Positions 25,455 through 35,017 of a stretch of DNA of 64,000 bases are shown piece after piece. The notes beneath the pieces are model-generated. The model was not told the DNA's origin. It did not search any database and worked only from the letters and a program-made list of their open reading frames with translations. The DNA lies in NCBI RefSeq assembly GCF_014269285.1, contig NZ_JACOAF010000008.1, positions 1 through 64,000 on the forward strand. Direction: 5' to 3'. The position numbers and the translations under genes were made by a program. Source of the DNA: Rufibacter sediminis. Lineage in GTDB: Bacteria > Bacteroidota > Bacteroidia > Cytophagales > Hymenobacteraceae. How positions within the stretch are numbered: position 1 is the stretch's first letter; every line of letters starts with the position of its first letter.

Positions 25455-26045
25455 CTACTCCTTGATTTTTTCTTTGAGCCAGTACCGGATGCCGAAGGAA
25501 AGACTCATGATGTCTGGGTAGCCGGGCACAAACGAGGTGGAGAAATCGGTGCGGTCAGAGAGGCGGTAATTGTACTCAAACTCGCCGGCGTACCAAACCA
25601 TTTTGTATTGCCATTTATCATTGGGCGAGCCCCCGAAGAAGGAGGTAGACACGTTGTAGCCGTCCAGTTCAGACCAGTTGCGGCGGTACACCAGCGTAGG
25701 CCCAATGCCGCCGTTCAACGAGTGGCGGCCAATCTGGAAAACCACCGCCCGCACGCCCAGGTGGGTAAAACCGGCGAAGCGCAGGGCGCAGTCGGCGTAG
25801 AACGCCTGGATGGCTTTGACGGAGAATTTATCCGGGACGATGAAGTGCTCGTAGCCCACGCTGGCGCCAATGTTCAAGACCAGGTATCCTTTGCCATCGG
25901 GGTTCAGGGGCATCAGCTCGGCGTTGTCATCGCCTTTGGGGTGCAGCGTCAAACCGAAATACTTGAAGTTCAGGTTGCGTTTGTATTGCGCCTGGCCAGA
26001 GAACGATCCCAGAAAAAGGAGCGCAAGTAGTATCCATCTAGTCAT
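25455..26045 (-). CDS. Outer-membrane-like protein of unknown function
   Basis: A 196-residue protein with a Sec signal peptide (LLALLFLGSFSGQAQ) and an even, aromatic-rich sequence that alternates like an outer-membrane beta-barrel (for example GASVGYEHFIVPDKF, GGIGPTLVYRRNW, GIRYWLKEK with a terminal aromatic strand). I do not recognise a named family. The frame starts with GTG at 26051, but the ATG at 26045 (MTRWILLAL) is a better start. It stands alone between the kinase operon and sppA. Confidence 0.75.
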   Translation of the reverse strand: MTRWILLALLFLGSFSGQAQYKRNLNFKYFGLTLHPKGDDNAELMPLNPDGKGYLVLNIGASVGYEHFIVPDKFSVKAIQAFYADCALRFAGFTHLGVRAVVFQIGRHSLNGGIGPTLVYRRNWSELDGYNVSTSFFGGSPNDKWQYKMVWYAGEFEYNYRLSDRTDFSTSFVPGYPDIMSLSFGIRYWLKEKIKE

Positions 26046-26051
26046 GTACAC

Positions 26052-26347
26052 CTATATACGGCAGATAACGGGTTTTGCTGAAAGTACGCGCGAAACGCCA
26101 AAAGGGAAACCAAAAATTTTCTGCGGGGTAGAAAGCGCCCGGCCAGCTGACCGCGTTTCATTCCAGCCCAAGGCGTTTGTGCGTGGCTTTCTCCGTTTGA
26201 ACGACCTGAACATGAGTCTATTAAGCGGCTATTCTGCGAAAGCTGCGTCTGCAGGAAAAGATTTGTAAGTTTTCTGCCTATTTTACGACTTATGTAGCAA
26301 CACCTCAGGCCGGGCCTGGGCGCGCTTATCGGAAGGAAAAATTCAAT
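26052..26347. other. Divergent promoter region before sppA
   Basis: About 300 bp between the divergent barrel gene and sppA. No gene, repeat family or clear TANNTTTG element was recognised. Confidence 0.4.
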
Positions 26348-28117
26348 ATGAGACAATTCTTTAAGTTTGTACTGGCCACCATTGTGGGCCTGTTTTTATT
26401 TATGACGGTGGGCTTCCTCATCTTGTTGGGCATTGCCGCGGCGGCGTCTTCCAGTGACACCGTCAGCATCTCCGAGGGTTCTGTGCTGGAGCTGAAGCTG
26501 AGCCAGCCGGTGGTGGAGCGGACGCCTCGCAATCCATTCTCAGAACTGGGCTTTGGCGATATGTTCGGGCAAGAGGGAATCGGGTTGGACGAGATCAAAG
26601 CGTCCATCAAAAAGGCCAAAACCGATGACAATATCAAAGGCATTTTCCTGAACCTGGATCTGCTGCAAGCCGGCATGGCCTCCGTAGAGGAAATCCGCAA
26701 CGCGCTGCTGGACTTTAAGAAATCCAAGAAGTTTGTGGTGGCCTACAGCGAGTTCTCCACCGAGAAAGCCTATTACCTGGCCTCCGTGGCCGATCGGTTT
26801 TACCTGAATCCGCAGGGCACCATGGAGCTGAACGGCCTCAGTTCTGAGGTGATGTTCTTCAAAGGCACCCTGGAGAAACTGGACCTGCAGCCGTATATCT
26901 TCAAGGTAGGGGAGTACAAAAGCGCCGTGGAGCCGTTCATTCTGGATAAGATGAGCGAGCCCAGCCGCGAGCAGACCGCTTCTTTCCTGAACTCGCTCAA
27001 TGATTTCATGCTCAAGAACATTGCCGCCGCCCGCCAGAAGGATTTCAATTACCTCAAAAACGTGTCAGACTCTATGCTGGTGCACAACGCCGACGATGCG
27101 AAGCGCCTGGGCTTGGTGACGCACCTGGGCTACTATGACGAGGCCACCGATTTCATGAAAAGCAAAACCGGCGTTAAGAAAGACAAGGAGCTGAAGCTGG
27201 TGAACCTGGGCACCTACAAGAAAGTAGCCGACACCGAGAAGAAATCGGGTTCGTCTTCGAATAAAATTGCCGTGATCTACGCCTCCGGCGATATTGTGGG
27301 CGGCAAAGGCGATGACGAAACCATTGGCGGGCAAGGCATGTCAGAAGCCATCCGGAAGGCGCGGCTGGACAAGAACGTGAAGGCCGTGGTGCTGCGCATC
27401 AACTCACCGGGCGGCAGTTCGCTGGCCTCAGACGTGATCTGGCGCGAGGTCATGCTCACCAAGAAAGTGAAACCCATCATCGCGTCCATGTCTGACGTGG
27501 CGGCCTCGGGCGGGTATTACATTGCCATGGCCTGCGATACCATTGTGGCGCACCCCACCACCATTACCGGCAGCATTGGCGTGTTTGGCATGATGGTCAA
27601 CACCGAGAACTTCCTCAAAAACAAGCTGGGCATCACCACTGACCGCGTGAAAACCGGCAAGTTCTCAGACGTGCCCTCGGTGACCCGAGCCATGACGCCG
27701 TACGAGAAAATGCACATCCAGCGCGAGGTGGAACGCATCTACGATGATTTCACCACCAAAGCCGCCAAATCCCGGAAAATGCCGGTGGAAGAACTGCGGA
27801 AGATTGCCTCAGGCCGAGTTTGGTCCGGCATTGAGGCCAAGCAGCGCGGTTTGGTGGATGTGTTGGGCGGCATGGAGCAAGCCATCGCCATTGCGGCCCG
27901 CAAAGCCAAACTGAAAGAGGGCGAGTACCGCCTGCGCACCTTGCCGGCCCAGAAAAGCTTCATGGACAACCTGCTCTCAGACACGGAGTCACAGGTGAAG
28001 ATGTACTCGCTGCGCAGTGAACTGGGCGAGATGCTGCCGTATTACCAGCAGTACCAGCGCGTGCTGCAGATGCAGGGCATCCAGGCCCGCATGCCGTTTG
28101 AGATCGAAATCAACTAA
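26348..28117 (+). CDS. sppA: Signal peptide peptidase SppA, 67 kDa type
   Basis: A 589-residue membrane-anchored serine protease that degrades cleaved signal peptides. One N-terminal membrane segment (about 6-36) anchors it. The two tandem ClpP-like domains of the long form are present. The general-base Lys is in the N-terminal domain (TEKAYYL, Lys140) and the nucleophile Ser387 is in SDVAASGGYYIAM. SPGGSS precedes it and TGSIGVFG follows. The length matches E. coli-type SppA. It is monocistronic with a clear terminator. Confidence 0.94.
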   Translation: MRQFFKFVLATIVGLFLFMTVGFLILLGIAAAASSSDTVSISEGSVLELKLSQPVVERTPRNPFSELGFGDMFGQEGIGLDEIKASIKKAKTDDNIKGIFLNLDLLQAGMASVEEIRNALLDFKKSKKFVVAYSEFSTEKAYYLASVADRFYLNPQGTMELNGLSSEVMFFKGTLEKLDLQPYIFKVGEYKSAVEPFILDKMSEPSREQTASFLNSLNDFMLKNIAAARQKDFNYLKNVSDSMLVHNADDAKRLGLVTHLGYYDEATDFMKSKTGVKKDKELKLVNLGTYKKVADTEKKSGSSSNKIAVIYASGDIVGGKGDDETIGGQGMSEAIRKARLDKNVKAVVLRINSPGGSSLASDVIWREVMLTKKVKPIIASMSDVAASGGYYIAMACDTIVAHPTTITGSIGVFGMMVNTENFLKNKLGITTDRVKTGKFSDVPSVTRAMTPYEKMHIQREVERIYDDFTTKAAKSRKMPVEELRKIASGRVWSGIEAKQRGLVDVLGGMEQAIAIAARKAKLKEGEYRLRTLPAQKSFMDNLLSDTESQVKMYSLRSELGEMLPYYQQYQRVLQMQGIQARMPFEIEIN

Positions 28118-28141
28118 GCAGAGAACCTTCTCTTCAATGAA

Positions 28142-28168
28142 AAAGGCTGCCCGAGGGCAGCCTTTTTT
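28142..28168 (+). terminator. Terminator of sppA
   Basis: AAAGGCTGCCC-GA-GGGCAGCCTTTTTT, a 10-bp stem with a minimal loop and T run, 24 bp past the stop. Confidence 0.9.
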
Positions 28169-28238
28169 GTGTAAAGCCGCCGCCCTACGTCCGGTTTTTC
28201 TCTATTTTTTCCGACCTTGCGCCTTTCCAGAACGAACC

Positions 28239-28277
28239 CGTTTCAGGGCTGTTTTCCTGAAAACGGCCTTAAAACAG
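28239..28277. repeat. 37-bp palindrome family, well-conserved copy
   Basis: CGTTTCAGGGCTGTTTTC / TGAAAACGGCCTTAAAACAG. It ends 20 bp before the start of the purine nucleoside phosphorylase gene. Confidence 0.85.
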
Positions 28278-28297
28278 CTCACTTAAACTCCAAGATT

Positions 28298-29113
28298 ATG
28301 ATGACCGCCCTGCAGGAAGCCAGTACCTATATCCGTGAGAAAACCGATCAGTTCCAACCCGATTTCGGAATTGTGCTGGGCACCGGATTGGGCGCCTTGG
28401 TACGCGATATCCAGATTGCCTACAGCCTTAACTACGCCGATATTCCGCACTTCCCGGTCTCTACCGTGGAGAGCCACTCCGGTAAACTGATCTTCGGGGA
28501 GCTGGGCGGACGGCGCGTGGTGGTGATGCAGGGCCGTTTCCACTACTACGAAGGCTACTCCATGGACCAGGTGGTGTTCCCCATCCGGGTGATGAAGCTG
28601 CTGGGCATTCAGCAGCTGCTGGTGAGCAATGCCGCCGGCGGACTTGACCCGGCCTTCAACACCTCTGATTTGATGGTGATCACCGACCACATCAACCTGT
28701 TGCCCTCCAACCCGCTCATCGGGAAAAACCTGGACGAACTGGGGCCGCGCTTCCCCGACATGAGCGAGCCGTACAGTGAAAGCTTAGTGCAGCAGGCCCT
28801 GGAGATTGCCCAGGCGCACGGCCTGGACGTGAAAACCGGGGTCTATGCCAGTGCCCCCGGCCCCATGCTGGAAACGAAAGCCGAGTACCATTACATCAGA
28901 ACCATCGGGGCCGATGCCGTGGGTATGAGCACCGTACCGGAGGTGATTGCCGCCGTGCACATGGGCTTACCGGTCTTCGCGGTCTCCGTGATCACGGACC
29001 TGTGCGTGCCGGGCAAAATCAAGAAAGTGATCCTGCAGGACATCCTGGATGCCGCCGCCAAAGCCGAGCCCAACATGACCCTGCTCATCAAAGAACTCAT
29101 CAAGCGGCAATAA
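28298..29113 (+). CDS. Purine nucleoside phosphorylase (trimeric, inosine/guanosine type)
   Basis: A 271-residue enzyme that cleaves inosine and guanosine with phosphate in purine salvage. Family marks: FGIVLGTGLGALV, ESHSGKLIFGELGG, MQGRFHYYEGYSMDQVVFPIRVM, SNAAGGLDPAF, and SAPGPMLETKAEYHYIR-type plus GADAVGMSTVPEVIAA with the base-binding Glu and Asn region (VSVITDLC). The size fits the homotrimeric class (PunA/XapA/human PNP), not the hexameric DeoD. The frame extends to 28217 through a palindrome-family repeat; ATG 28298 (or 28301) gives the usual start. Confidence 0.94.
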   Translation: MMTALQEASTYIREKTDQFQPDFGIVLGTGLGALVRDIQIAYSLNYADIPHFPVSTVESHSGKLIFGELGGRRVVVMQGRFHYYEGYSMDQVVFPIRVMKLLGIQQLLVSNAAGGLDPAFNTSDLMVITDHINLLPSNPLIGKNLDELGPRFPDMSEPYSESLVQQALEIAQAHGLDVKTGVYASAPGPMLETKAEYHYIRTIGADAVGMSTVPEVIAAVHMGLPVFAVSVITDLCVPGKIKKVILQDILDAAAKAEPNMTLLIKELIKRQ

Positions 29114-29368
29114 AAATGAGTTCTGAGTCTTGAGTCCAGAGTCCTGAGTCGTGGATTTAGGGGGCAGGTCTTTCTAAGAATTGGCGAACTGGCCCTGCGC
29201 GGGTTGACCTATTTGCATCATTTTCCTGGATGATCTGCCTGGATGATCATCCTAGATCAGCTTGCTAATAGTATCATCCTCCATTGTCGCCCTCCTCTCT
29301 TGTCATCCTGAAAGGATCTTGTGGGCGAATTGGAAAAGCGTTGGTGTTTCACGTAGGACCATCGTTTC

Positions 29369-29407
29369 CGTTTTGGGGCTGTTTTTCATAAACTGCCCTT
29401 AAAACAG
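29369..29407. repeat. 37-bp palindrome family copy
   Basis: CGTTTTGGGGCTGTTTTTC / TAAACTGCCCTTAAAACAG in the convergent gap. Confidence 0.82.
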
Positions 29408-29433
29408 TATTCAGTCAGTAGTTCAATTTGGCT

Positions 29434-29480
29434 GAAAACAGCATCGGCTCCAGAGTTTTTCTGGAGCCGATGCCGTTTTA
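29434..29480. terminator. Bidirectional terminator hairpin
   Basis: Perfect 13-bp stem GCATCGGCTCCAG / CTGGAGCCGATGC (29441-29473), flanked by AAAACA on the left and CGTTTTA on the right. It lies between convergent genes. Confidence 0.8.
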
Positions 29481-29667
29481 TTGATTGTCTTAGACGCTTC
29501 ACTTGAACCGGTTTCATAAAGCAGCCGAAACTACCATTCAGCGGCCCTTGTTGCTGTTCTCACCAATAAGCCCGAAGCAGTCGCCTTTCCGCTTGCGGTT
29601 GAAAACACACTGCCAAGGCGAAGGAATTACCCAGTGGCTTCACGAAAAAGGCTCCTTGATCGCCTCG

Positions 29668-29705
29668 CGTTTTGAAGCCGTTTTCCAAAAGCAGCTTTAA
29701 AACGG
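29668..29705. repeat. 37-bp palindrome family copy
   Basis: CGTTTTGAAGCCGTTTTCC / AAAAGCAGCTTTAAAACG, 25 bp past the 3' end of the DUF4249 gene (minus strand). Confidence 0.8.
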
Positions 29706-29729
29706 GAGAAGAACCATTGGCTATGCCGC

Positions 29730-30566
29730 TTACTTGATGATCACCGTTTGGGAATCGGAGTTCAGGTGGGTGAAGATGCCGAAGCCGCCAGCCACGGTTG
29801 ATTTAATAGTCACCGGCTGAGCGAAGGGGTTGCCGTTGGCGCGGCGGGCGTCTTCCACGCTGCTGATGAAATCATAATAGGCTTCATCCAGGTGAAAGAG
29901 CTTCACGGTCAGGGTGTCGTTCCGGTCGAAGCGGTAGGTGGTGGTGTAGGTAATTTTCTGGCCGTTCCGCAGACGGTCGTTCACTTCGGCGTCTAATTGA
30001 CTGTCTATGCCCGACGTGTCGTTTTTATGGACCAGCAGCCGGTAGAAGTTCTTTTGATCGGGATTGTCCTGCCAGCGCACCAAGAGATAGGCCTCTTGGC
30101 TTTGCTCGGGTTTGCTGTTGAATTTGTAGCCTACGCTGTCAATGGGCACGCGGGGCAACACCGTGGTGGTGCCGGTAAGTCGTCGGCCTTTGGGGTCAGA
30201 GATCACCAGGGTGAACACATCGCCGGGCGTGGCGCGCACCCGGGCGGGGCTGTAGTGGGTGTACACTTTTCGGTTCACTTCATCCACCAGCACGGTGTCT
30301 TTCAAGGTTACAGGGGTGCCGTTGTTCCTGGTGATGGTAACAGTGGCGCCTTCCACCAGCAGCGCCTCGGGCCCGGCGAAATAACTGGACGATTCCTGCA
30401 GCGCCAGCTTCATGGGCTCACCATTGATCAGGTAACACTCCACCACCATCTGGGTAGGCATGTCGGGCAGTTTCACTTCAATCTCCTGCTCCATATCACA
30501 GGAAGAAAGCAAGCTCACCAGAAGCAGCAGCGGCAACAGTTGCCGTAAAAAACTGGAAATACCCAT
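29730..30566 (-). CDS. DUF4249 lipoprotein
   Basis: A 278-residue lipoprotein with lipobox LLSSC (Cys23) and an Ig-like start (EVKLPDMPTQMVVECYLINGEPMKLALQESSSYF) typical of DUF4249. These proteins are encoded with TonB-dependent receptors in Bacteroidota and probably form part of the outer-membrane uptake complex, in the way SusD works with SusC (inference). The start codon overlaps the receptor's stop by one base (TGATG), so translation is coupled. The substrate is unknown. Confidence 0.88.
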   Translation of the reverse strand: MGISSFLRQLLPLLLLVSLLSSCDMEQEIEVKLPDMPTQMVVECYLINGEPMKLALQESSSYFAGPEALLVEGATVTITRNNGTPVTLKDTVLVDEVNRKVYTHYSPARVRATPGDVFTLVISDPKGRRLTGTTTVLPRVPIDSVGYKFNSKPEQSQEAYLLVRWQDNPDQKNFYRLLVHKNDTSGIDSQLDAEVNDRLRNGQKITYTTTYRFDRNDTLTVKLFHLDEAYYDFISSVEDARRANGNPFAQPVTIKSTVAGGFGIFTHLNSDSQTVIIK

Positions 30567-32917
30567 CAGAATTTAAAGTTATACGTCACGGAAGGAATCA
30601 CCGGAAACAACGACACCTGCTTGGCTACAAAGCCGGTGATCTGTTTCGTTTCCTCGTCTTCAATGGTTTCAAAATACACGAAATACGGGTTGCGCCGGTT
30701 GTAGACGTTGTACACGCTGAACGTGAGGTCAGAGGTGCCGCGCTTGGGCCGAAGTTTGTAGACCAGCCCCAGATCCAGGCGGTGGTAGGCGGCTAGCCGA
30801 AACGAGTTGCGGTCTGGGTACACCGGAATCACGGTGAAATCTTCGCCGTTCACATCCTGGAAGATGAAGCGCTGCACCGGTAGCGAGTAGGCGTTGCCGG
30901 TTCCGTACACAAAGGTAGCCGTGGCATTGACGCGCTTGCTCACCTCCCGGATGGCCACCACCGAGACATCATGGCGGCGGTCAAAGCGGGTAGGGAAGGT
31001 GCGGCCATTGTTGATGTCCGGAAAGGTGCGGTTTGACCAAGAAAGAGTGTAGCCGATCCAGCCGGTGGTTTTGCCTTCCTTTTTCTCCACGTAGAACTCC
31101 TGGCCGTAGCTGTCGCCGGTGCCAAACACAAACTCCTGCTCCAGCTCGTTGTTCCCGAAAATCTCGGCCCCATCACGCAAGTCCAGCTGGCGGTTCATCT
31201 TTTTGTAGTAAGCCTCGGTGCTCAAGAGGTATTTGCCTTTGTAGAGTTTGGTGAGACCCAGGGTGTACTGGTCGGAGCGCTGCGGTTTCACGCCGGGGCT
31301 GGACGGATACCAGATATCAGTGGGCAGCGAGGCGCCCGAGTTGGAGATCAGGTGCACGTACTGGAACATGCGGGTGTAATTGGCTTTTAGCGTCAGGGTC
31401 TCCGAGAAGCGGTAGCTGGCGGCGGCGCGGGGCTCCAGGCCCAGAAAGTTCTTGCCGTCGTTGTAGAAACCAGACAGGCGCAAGCCGTAGCTCAGGGTGA
31501 ACGCCGGGCTGAAGGTCCAGTCATCAGAGGCGTAAACGCCGTATTCCTGACCCCGGTACTTGTTCCCAGCCCCAATGTTCACGGTACCGTCCTGGCTGTT
31601 GGCTTCCAGCCGACCCACGGTAAACCGATGATCAGTGACCGCTGCCCCAAACCGCAGGTGGTGGTGCTCCGAGGAAATGTACTCAAAATCTGATTTCAGG
31701 GTGAGATCGGTGATGTTGGAAGTCAGGCTGAAGGAGTAGATGTCCAGTTCGTTTTTGATGGCATATTCATAATTGGAGGCCGAAAACGTGGTGTTGACGA
31801 AGAAACGGGACGAAAACTGGTGCGCCCATCTGGCTGAGCCTACTTTGTTGCCCCAGTTGAAATTGAAGTTGAAATCCTCGTCGTTGAATTTAAAGAAGTC
31901 GCGGCCGTAGTAGCCGCTGAGGAAGAGCCGGTCATTGGGCCCTAGTTCAAAGCTGGCCTTGGCGTTGAAGTCATAGAAGTAATAATCGGGGATGGGACTC
32001 CACTCCGGGTCACTTTCCTGCGATTTGTTGATCAGGCGCGTGAACACATCCACGTAGGTGCGCCGCCCCGAGATCAGGAACGAGGATTTGTCTTTCTGAA
32101 TAGGCCCCTCCACCGAAAGACGCGACGCAATCAAGCCAATCCCGCCGCTTACGTCATGTTCCTTGCGGTTGCCGTCGCGCAGTTTCACGTCCAGCACGCT
32201 GGAAAGCCGACCGCCGAACTGGGCCGGGAAACCGCCCTTGTACAGCTCCACGCCGCGCACCGCATCTGGGTTGAACACGCTGAAGAACCCGAACAAGTGG
32301 CTGGGGTTGTACACCAGCGCATCGTCCAGCAAAACCAGGTTCTGATCTGAGCTGCCACCCCGCACAAACAAACCGCTGCTGCCCTCGCCGCCGCTCTGGA
32401 TGCCCGGTTTCAATTGCAGCGTTTTGATGATGTCCACCTCGCCAAACAGAGCCGGCAGCAGCTTCGCCTCGCGCGACGAGAGAGTTTCCATGCTCATCTG
32501 CGGCGTGGAAAGGCGCTCCTGAAACGTGTTCCGCTCAGATTCCACCACCACTTCGCCCAACTGGCTAGCTTCCTCCAGTAGCTCCACGTTGAGGCGCGTG
32601 TTGCGGGTAAGCACCACTTCACGGGTCAGGGTCTGAAAACCGATGTACGAGAACTGAATCTGGTAGGTGCCGGGGTCCAGCGGCAGGGTGTACACGCCGT
32701 TGGTGTTGGTTTCCACGCCCGTGGTGGTGCCCGCCACCGAGACACTGGCCCCAATCAGGACCTCGCCGGTAGCCGCCGACCGAAGCGTACCGCCCAACGT
32801 GACGCGGTTTTGCGCCCAGGCCGCAGAGAAAGGCAGGAGAAACAGAAACAGCAGAAACAAAAGAAATCGCCTGGATTCAGGCCCCCGCACAGGAGAATAT
32901 AAGTAGAGGTGATGCAC
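30566..32917 (-). CDS. TonB-dependent receptor with carboxypeptidase-like regulatory domain
   Basis: A 783-residue outer-membrane transporter. It has a signal peptide (LFLLFLFLLPFSAAWAQ), then a CarboxypepD_reg-like domain (VTLGGTLRSAATGEVLIGASVSV...GFQTLTREVVL). The plug has GLFVRGGSSDQNLVLLDDALVYNP, and the 22-strand barrel ends in the aromatic SVTYNFKF. The frame starts with GTG at 32917; no ATG is available before the signal peptide, so GTG is accepted with some doubt. It is the first gene of a two-gene operon with the DUF4249 lipoprotein. The substrate is unknown, since no sugar or metal enzyme is adjacent. Confidence 0.9.
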   Translation of the reverse strand: MHHLYLYSPVRGPESRRFLLFLLFLFLLPFSAAWAQNRVTLGGTLRSAATGEVLIGASVSVAGTTTGVETNTNGVYTLPLDPGTYQIQFSYIGFQTLTREVVLTRNTRLNVELLEEASQLGEVVVESERNTFQERLSTPQMSMETLSSREAKLLPALFGEVDIIKTLQLKPGIQSGGEGSSGLFVRGGSSDQNLVLLDDALVYNPSHLFGFFSVFNPDAVRGVELYKGGFPAQFGGRLSSVLDVKLRDGNRKEHDVSGGIGLIASRLSVEGPIQKDKSSFLISGRRTYVDVFTRLINKSQESDPEWSPIPDYYFYDFNAKASFELGPNDRLFLSGYYGRDFFKFNDEDFNFNFNWGNKVGSARWAHQFSSRFFVNTTFSASNYEYAIKNELDIYSFSLTSNITDLTLKSDFEYISSEHHHLRFGAAVTDHRFTVGRLEANSQDGTVNIGAGNKYRGQEYGVYASDDWTFSPAFTLSYGLRLSGFYNDGKNFLGLEPRAAASYRFSETLTLKANYTRMFQYVHLISNSGASLPTDIWYPSSPGVKPQRSDQYTLGLTKLYKGKYLLSTEAYYKKMNRQLDLRDGAEIFGNNELEQEFVFGTGDSYGQEFYVEKKEGKTTGWIGYTLSWSNRTFPDINNGRTFPTRFDRRHDVSVVAIREVSKRVNATATFVYGTGNAYSLPVQRFIFQDVNGEDFTVIPVYPDRNSFRLAAYHRLDLGLVYKLRPKRGTSDLTFSVYNVYNRRNPYFVYFETIEDEETKQITGFVAKQVSLFPVIPSVTYNFKF

Positions 32918-33082
32918 GCCGGAAGAAGTCAGATTTAGAACATAACGCCCAAACCCCTGATATGTTTTTAAAGGGTTCTGGCTATGCTTCCTTAAAGATA
33001 AGAGTTTAAATCGTTTGCAGGTACTTACCTTGGTTTGGCTTAGGTGCCAGAAGCGTTTTCCTACTCAGAATAGTCCCAAAAA

Positions 33083-33135
33083 GCGGTGCCCGTTTAGGGG
33101 CTGTTTTCTAAAAACAGCCCCTAAACGGGCACCGC
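33083..33135 (-). terminator. Perfect 25-bp-arm hairpin built around the palindrome family
   Basis: 53 bp in all: two perfect 25-bp arms (33083-33107 and 33111-33135) around CTA. The inner part is the family core (GTTTAGGGGCTGTTTT and complement), and the outer GCGGTGCCC extends the stem. It lies 17 bp past the M61 peptidase stop on the minus strand. Confidence 0.88.
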
Positions 33136-33151
33136 TGCAAATCTGGTTCGC

Positions 33152-35017
33152 TTACAAGCTGGAATACAGCCAGGCTTGCCGCAGCGCTATTTGCGCAGGA
33201 GTAGCATTCGGGTCAGGGGTGAGCAGGTGCGAGACCGTCTCTTCCGCGGATACCAGATTGGCCTTCAACACTACCGGTTTCACAGTTCCATTGGCGTCTT
33301 TCCGGCCCACGGTGATGGCGATGGGAGTGCCTTCCTTGGCGTTCATCACGTGTTTGTTGATGAGATCGGTGGCGTTGCGCAGGTTCAGGTCTTCGCCGTT
33401 GATTTGCCATAACTGGTCGCCGGCCTTGTAGCCTAGCTGCTTCCCGAAGGCGTTCAGGTTCTCCACGCTGGCCACCATCAGGTGCCCCGAGGCCTGGTCA
33501 TAGCCAATGGTAGGCCGACCCAAAGAGATGCGTTTCTGCGTGCCGGTGGGCTGGTACGTGATGCCCACTTTCCGGAAAATCTCTGAGTACGGCAGCGGTT
33601 CATTGCCTTCCACGTGGCGCTTGAAGAAATCGCGCACCTCTGGGAACGTAAGCGCCGTGATCTTGTCAAACAGCTCTTCGTCTTTGAACGACTGGTTTTT
33701 GCCGTAGGTCTGGCTCAGGTCCTTCATCAGGTTCCGGATGCCGTATTTTCCGCCGGAAAGCTCACGTAATCTGATGTCCAGGGCCATGCCGATGAGCGCG
33801 CCTTTCTGGTACACGTTGCCGTATTGTTTCTCGTGCTTATCCAGGGCCCCCAGGCTGAGCTCGGTGAAGGAAAGGGCATCATTGTACTCCTGTTGCGAGG
33901 CGATGATCTTGTTGCGCATCTCCGTCAGGAAATCGGGCAGTTCCGTCAGCTTTTGGTTTACTTGCACGTGGTGGGCGAAGTATTCGGTCACGCCCTCGTA
34001 CATCCAGAGGTGCTTGGACATCTTAGGGTTGCTGAAGTCAAAGTTCCCGATCTCCTCTGAGTGGATGTTGAGCGGGGTCACGATGTGGAAGAACTCGTGC
34101 GCCGAGATGTTCTGGACCTGTTCGGCCAGCATAGCGGGCGGCATCTCCGGGAAATAGTACACCGAGGAGTAGGAGTGCTCCAGCGCGCCGTAAGCGCCGG
34201 TGCGGTTCTGTTTGTTGTCAATGTAGATCAGGAAGGCGTATTTGTCTACCGGCAAGGTGCCGCCCAGATAGGCGCGCTGCGCTTCCAGAATGGGTTTGAT
34301 GTGCTCGGCCAGATTCTTGGAACGGGCTCCGCCGCCAGCGGCGTACGTCGCGATGAGGACATCGGCGTTGCCTACTTTCAGCATGGCGGTGTCTGGGCGG
34401 CTGTACAGCATGGGCGCGTCTACCAGGTCGTTGTAGTTTTGCAGCAGGTAGGTGTCTGAGGTAGGCGTGGAGCTGGTGGCTCTGAGCGGCGTGGCCCCGT
34501 AGAAATCCTGCGGTTTGTTGACGGTGATCTGGTAAGGCGCCTTGGTCATGTTGGCGAAATACCCGAAGAACCCGTGCGTGTTGATCAGGAACACTTTGCC
34601 TTCCTCAATATCCGTGGCAGCCGGTTCAAACACGATGTCTTCTTTCTTGGGCGTGTCCCAGGTGTCATCTACCAGGTAGGAAAGACGGGCCAGTTTCTTG
34701 GCTTTCTTGATTTTCCAGGTGTTCTGGTCCAGGCGTTCTACGCTCAGTTTCTTGCCTTTCTTATCAAAGGCATTGAACTCAGAAACAAACTTCCCGAAAT
34801 CATACACGGCGTACGTGCCGGGCACCATTTTGGGCATGTGGTACAGCACTTCGTCTTCTTTGAAGTCTGGGGTAATAAGGGTTACCTGCAATTTGTCATC
34901 CTTGGCCTGCGCCAGGTCTACGGAGAAACGATACGCGGGTGTGGCGTTGTTCTGCGCCAGCAGGGGGGAGTGCAGGAGGGCGGCAAACGCCAGGGCCGCC
35001 AGAGATTTTTTGAGCAT
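33152..35017 (-). CDS. M61-family metallopeptidase with PDZ domain
   Basis: A 621-residue secreted or periplasmic zinc peptidase (glycyl-aminopeptidase type). It has a signal peptide (LAALAFAALLHSPLLAQ), an N-terminal beta domain, then a catalytic core with the zinc motif HEFFHIV and downstream Glu in WMYEGVTEYFAHH. The C-terminal PDZ domain has LGYKAGDQLWQINGEDL. The length is normal. It is flanked by a hairpin terminator downstream and stands alone. The family cleaves N-terminal glycine or alanine; the physiological substrate here is not known. Confidence 0.92.
   Translation of the reverse strand: MLKKSLAALAFAALLHSPLLAQNNATPAYRFSVDLAQAKDDKLQVTLITPDFKEDEVLYHMPKMVPGTYAVYDFGKFVSEFNAFDKKGKKLSVERLDQNTWKIKKAKKLARLSYLVDDTWDTPKKEDIVFEPAATDIEEGKVFLINTHGFFGYFANMTKAPYQITVNKPQDFYGATPLRATSSTPTSDTYLLQNYNDLVDAPMLYSRPDTAMLKVGNADVLIATYAAGGGARSKNLAEHIKPILEAQRAYLGGTLPVDKYAFLIYIDNKQNRTGAYGALEHSYSSVYYFPEMPPAMLAEQVQNISAHEFFHIVTPLNIHSEEIGNFDFSNPKMSKHLWMYEGVTEYFAHHVQVNQKLTELPDFLTEMRNKIIASQQEYNDALSFTELSLGALDKHEKQYGNVYQKGALIGMALDIRLRELSGGKYGIRNLMKDLSQTYGKNQSFKDEELFDKITALTFPEVRDFFKRHVEGNEPLPYSEIFRKVGITYQPTGTQKRISLGRPTIGYDQASGHLMVASVENLNAFGKQLGYKAGDQLWQINGEDLNLRNATDLINKHVMNAKEGTPIAITVGRKDANGTVKPVVLKANLVSAEETVSHLLTPDPNATPAQIALRQAWLYSSL

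Larger units (their letters stand above)
29114..29729. other. Gene-poor convergent gap with several repeats
   Basis: This 616 bp gap has no credible gene. It holds a TGAGTC-type tandem array (29118-29153), a TGATCATCC/GGATGATC stretch near 29228-29260, a TCATCCTGAAAGGATC palindrome (29285-29305), two palindrome-family copies (29369-29407 and 29668-29705) and a terminator hairpin. The short frame 29503-29700 runs through a repeat and looks spurious. Confidence 0.65.

Noticed and set aside
29503-29700. 65-residue frame after the phosphorylase.
   Set aside because: Its end is a palindrome-family copy and it has no protein-like features.
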